NCBI GenBank assembly: GCA_002314445.1
Contig: DCFX01000091.1
Span: 1-7,491 of the forward strand
DNA from: Treponema sp. UBA1793
Lineage (GTDB): Bacteria; Spirochaetota; Spirochaetia; Treponematales; Treponemataceae
DNA length: 7,491 nt
Reading direction: 5' to 3'
Under the pieces are notes generated by a model, which saw only the letters and a list, made by a program, of their open reading frames with translations, made no database searches and was not told the origin of the DNA. The stretch's first letter is position 1, and each line of letters begins with the position of its first letter. The position numbers were made by a program, and so were the translations under genes. Positions 5,604 to 7,491 of the stretch are shown piece by piece.

Positions 5604-7491
5604 ATGTTTATACAACGAGACGAGTTTCTGACCGCAGGGCAGAAACTCGGTAAGTACAGTATGCGGAGCATACTGTACGGCGCGCACTGCTACCAGAAAA
5701 ACCTGTGGACATTCATGGGAACGACAGGCAGCATGACCGTCATCACAAAGACAGAAATGGAACAGCAGGGACAGCACTACGAAGACTACCTGCCCGTATC
5801 ATATAAAAAGACACACCCGCAGCACACACCGATAGAGTCGTACATAAAGAAAGGAGAAGTACCGTTCTATATGTACGGAGACGGAACAATAAGCAGCACC
5901 TACGACAAAAAGAAAGCAAAACTGCGGTTTGACACATTACAGGACAAAAGCGGCTTCGACTGGAGCCGGAAAGGATACGACCCCAACTACGAAGTAACAA
6001 AAGACGGCTGGCACGGAGCATTCGACAAAGACGGGTACTGGGTGCGTGTAAACGACAGAGAACAGAAAGGCATGAACGGAGCAGTCACTGCAGCACGCCC
6101 GCAGCCGCTTGAATTAATAAAGACAGGAAAAGACACAGCCATATTATACGACCCCGGCTTTATGCTGCTCACCCCCGCGCAGATATACTACCTGACTGAC
6201 ACAGACGACGTGTACGGAGCAGCAGAAACAAGCACGGCCGAGACGGCGGAACAGATACGTACAGCAATGAAACAGCTTGGAGTCACACACATAGCATCAG
6301 CGGCAGGATACGGAAAGAACGTCACTGACAAAAAACAGAACGAAGAAACAGCAGCGAAATACAGAAAAATACTCGGAGACCTTGCAGCAGAGACATTCAC
6401 GGTAACAGACGGAAAGACCGCAGAACAGCAGAAAGAAATTAATAATAAAGCAGCACATGAAAAAAATAATATAGAACAGAGTGCATCATTAACAAAAACA
6501 ATAGAAGTACTGGCAGACAGAGGAACGACAGGAACCGCACTGTATGAAGCCGCCCTCACCGGTACTGCAGAAATACCGCTTTCCGTAAGGGACAGGGCAG
6601 ACAGGCACACCACAGGAATAACGGACGAAGAATACAGCGTACTTGAAACATACGGCGTACCGGAAGAAGCAGAAGCTTCATTCAGCAGGATGGTGATGAA
6701 CCTTGCAGCGCTGAAGAAGAACACACCCGGACCAGCCGCACTCATCGAAGCAGCCATACAGGATGACAAAAACAACAGTACTGGAAAGTGCGTACTCTAT
6801 ACAAAAGCATATGAAAAAGCCGTACAGCACAAGACACTGACGGACACCGTGAACACGGAAGCAGCGTTCGGCGCCCTGTGTGAGGGAAAGGTTGCCGGCC
6901 TGCCCTGCACCGCACCTTCTGCAGAAATAAAAGAAGCACTTGAAAAGGCAGCGGCAGAACTGCCGGCACAGGACACACCGGAGAAAGAAGAAGCAGTGCA
7001 TACGGCAGTACGGAACGTCATAACATACTTTACCGCAGTACAGATGAGCACGGGCATGACACCGGAAGAAGCAGTAACGGAAGCAGTGAAAGCCGTACAC
7101 GGAAGGACAGGCAGACCCTTTGTACCGCCTGCCACTGGACTTGTTCAGAACGTACAGAAGACGGCGGACAAACGCATATTCTTCGAGTTCACGCTTGATG
7201 CGCTCATGGAACAGGCGGAACGCACACCGTGCATGACAAAAAAAGTGCCCGTAACGGCGCTCATGCAGAAAGTCACAGAACGGCACGGAGCGGCAGCAGA
7301 TACAGAGCTGACTGCGGCTGATGGTAAAACCGCTGCACGTCCGCAGAATGAGAAGGGACGGGAAAGTCCTGCATCCGGTGACATCATGGATGGAACCGTT
7401 ACACTGCCCCAGAATGAGGAAACTCCGGCAGCAGAAGACATTCAGCAGGGAACCATTACGCTTCCGCTGAATGAGCAGGCAAAGGCCTCCG
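5604..7491 (+). CDS. Second long helical/repeat protein, 3'-truncated by the window edge
   Basis: The frame is open from ATG 5604 to the window end, 629 codons without a stop; the C-terminus is missing. Residues 1 to about 205 form a Tyr- and Trp-rich globular region (YSMRSILYGAHCYQKNLWTF, DGWHGAFDKDGYWVRV) with no signal peptide. Residues about 206-310 are Ala/Glu/Lys/Thr-rich and probably helical. Residues about 310-375 resemble a degenerate gene 1 repeat, with GITDEEYSVLETYGVPEEAEAS in place of the AGITADTLVKDYGY and PEEAEAS sequence. Residues about 376-560 are again helical and include a MTPEEAVTEAV motif. From about 570 a low-complexity PQNE-type repeat begins, like the linker before unit 1 of the first gene. 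I do not recognise the family. The shared motifs suggest a relative of the gene at 1-1649, seen here from its N-terminus. It may open the next operon copy. Confidence 0.88.
   Translation, partial: MFIQRDEFLTAGQKLGKYSMRSILYGAHCYQKNLWTFMGTTGSMTVITKTEMEQQGQHYEDYLPVSYKKTHPQHTPIESYIKKGEVPFYMYGDGTISSTYDKKKAKLRFDTLQDKSGFDWSRKGYDPNYEVTKDGWHGAFDKDGYWVRVNDREQKGMNGAVTAARPQPLELIKTGKDTAILYDPGFMLLTPAQIYYLTDTDDVYGAAETSTAETAEQIRTAMKQLGVTHIASAAGYGKNVTDKKQNEETAAKYRKILGDLAAETFTVTDGKTAEQQKEINNKAAHEKNNIEQSASLTKTIEVLADRGTTGTALYEAALTGTAEIPLSVRDRADRHTTGITDEEYSVLETYGVPEEAEASFSRMVMNLAALKKNTPGPAALIEAAIQDDKNNSTGKCVLYTKAYEKAVQHKTLTDTVNTEAAFGALCEGKVAGLPCTAPSAEIKEALEKAAAELPAQDTPEKEEAVHTAVRNVITYFTAVQMSTGMTPEEAVTEAVKAVHGRTGRPFVPPATGLVQNVQKTADKRIFFEFTLDALMEQAERTPCMTKKVPVTALMQKVTERHGAAADTELTAADGKTAARPQNEKGRESPASGDIMDGTVTLPQNEETPAAEDIQQGTITLPLNEQAKAS
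5621..5649 (+). repeat. Perfect 10-bp inverted repeat inside the start of the coding region
   Basis: CGAGTTTCTG (5621-5630) and CAGAAACTCG (5640-5649) pair with a 9-base loop. It lies at codons 6-16 of the downstream gene, close enough to the start to affect ribosome entry if it folds in the mRNA. Confidence 0.75.
5654..5678 (+). repeat. Perfect 11-bp inverted repeat with GGA triloop
   Basis: GTACAGTATGC (5654-5664) and GCATACTGTAC (5668-5678) pair without mismatch around GGA, again with a GCGGAGC core. It lies in the coding region (codons 17-25) and repeats the design of the hairpin at 5487-5499. Confidence 0.8.
6531..6728 (+). repeat. Degenerate copy of the gene 1 repeat unit
   Basis: Residues about 310-375 of the second long protein align by eye with the 125-residue unit: a small hydrophobic start, then GIT, a TYG in place of DYGY, PEEAEAS, and an Ala/Leu-rich helix ending in AALIEAAI where the unit has DLTAAI. 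Boundaries are approximate. Confidence 0.5.
7380..7491 (+). repeat. Two 19-aa (57 bp) repeats at the window end
   Basis: DIMDGTVTLPQNEETPAAE (7380-7436) is followed by DIQQGTITLPLNEQAKAS, cut by the window end. A looser PQNE-containing copy precedes them at about 7349. They resemble the LTLPAQ linker at the start of the first gene, supporting relatedness of the two long genes. Confidence 0.7.

Noticed and set aside
5402..5653. Small plus-strand frames in the leader (83 and 60 codons)
   Set aside because: They span the composition change and the hairpins, overlap the start of the 5604 gene out of frame, and encode basic, unstructured products without a good ribosome binding site.
6188..7286. 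Minus-strand reading frames of 195 and 202 codons
   Set aside because: They are shadows of the long plus-strand gene from 5604, with Cys/Phe/Ser-rich products that look like antisense of GCA/ACA-rich codons.

Overview
The window carries a same-strand gene cluster that looks like the effector part of a contractile-injection or polymorphic-toxin locus in a bacterium. All five supported genes are on the + strand. Two of them run off the window edges. The host cannot be named with confidence. Core genes have 50-60% GC locally and favour ATA, AGG, GCA and ACA codons, with clear Shine-Dalgarno sites at several starts. This would fit a host-associated anaerobe; a treponeme-like spirochaete is only a guess. 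No phage structural gene, transposase, tRNA, rRNA or CRISPR was found.

Layout: (1) 1-1649 is the 3' part of a long repetitive protein, with three tandem units of exactly 125 residues (375 bp) and then a low-complexity tail. (2) 1652-2374 is a stand-alone DUF4157 protein with an intact HELTH metallopeptidase motif. This family is known as a marker associated with extracellular contractile injection system (eCIS) toxins. (3) 2374-4779 is an 801-residue modular protein with a helical N-terminal half, a central hydrophobic segment and an AT-rich C-terminal region; it is the best candidate for the delivered toxin. (4) 4776-5309 is a small, very AT-rich gene overlapping the toxin gene by 4 bp, and a candidate immunity gene. 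(5) 5310-5603 is a leader region: an AT-rich first half, then a GC-rich stretch packed with GGA motifs and short hairpins. (6) 5604-7491 is the 5' part of a second long protein. It has no stop codon in the window and shares a degenerate copy of the gene 1 repeat, so it is probably a diverged relative of the first gene.

Genes 1 to 4 are packed as an operon with a gap of 2 bp and overlaps of 1 and 4 bp, so they are probably co-transcribed and translationally coupled. The working model is inference: a DUF4157 protein helps process or load the 801-residue effector, the small protein protects the producer, and the flanking repeat proteins are structural or cargo-related parts of the same system. 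The sharp fall in GC from about residue 628 of the effector through the small gene suggests that the C-terminal domain and its partner were acquired together.
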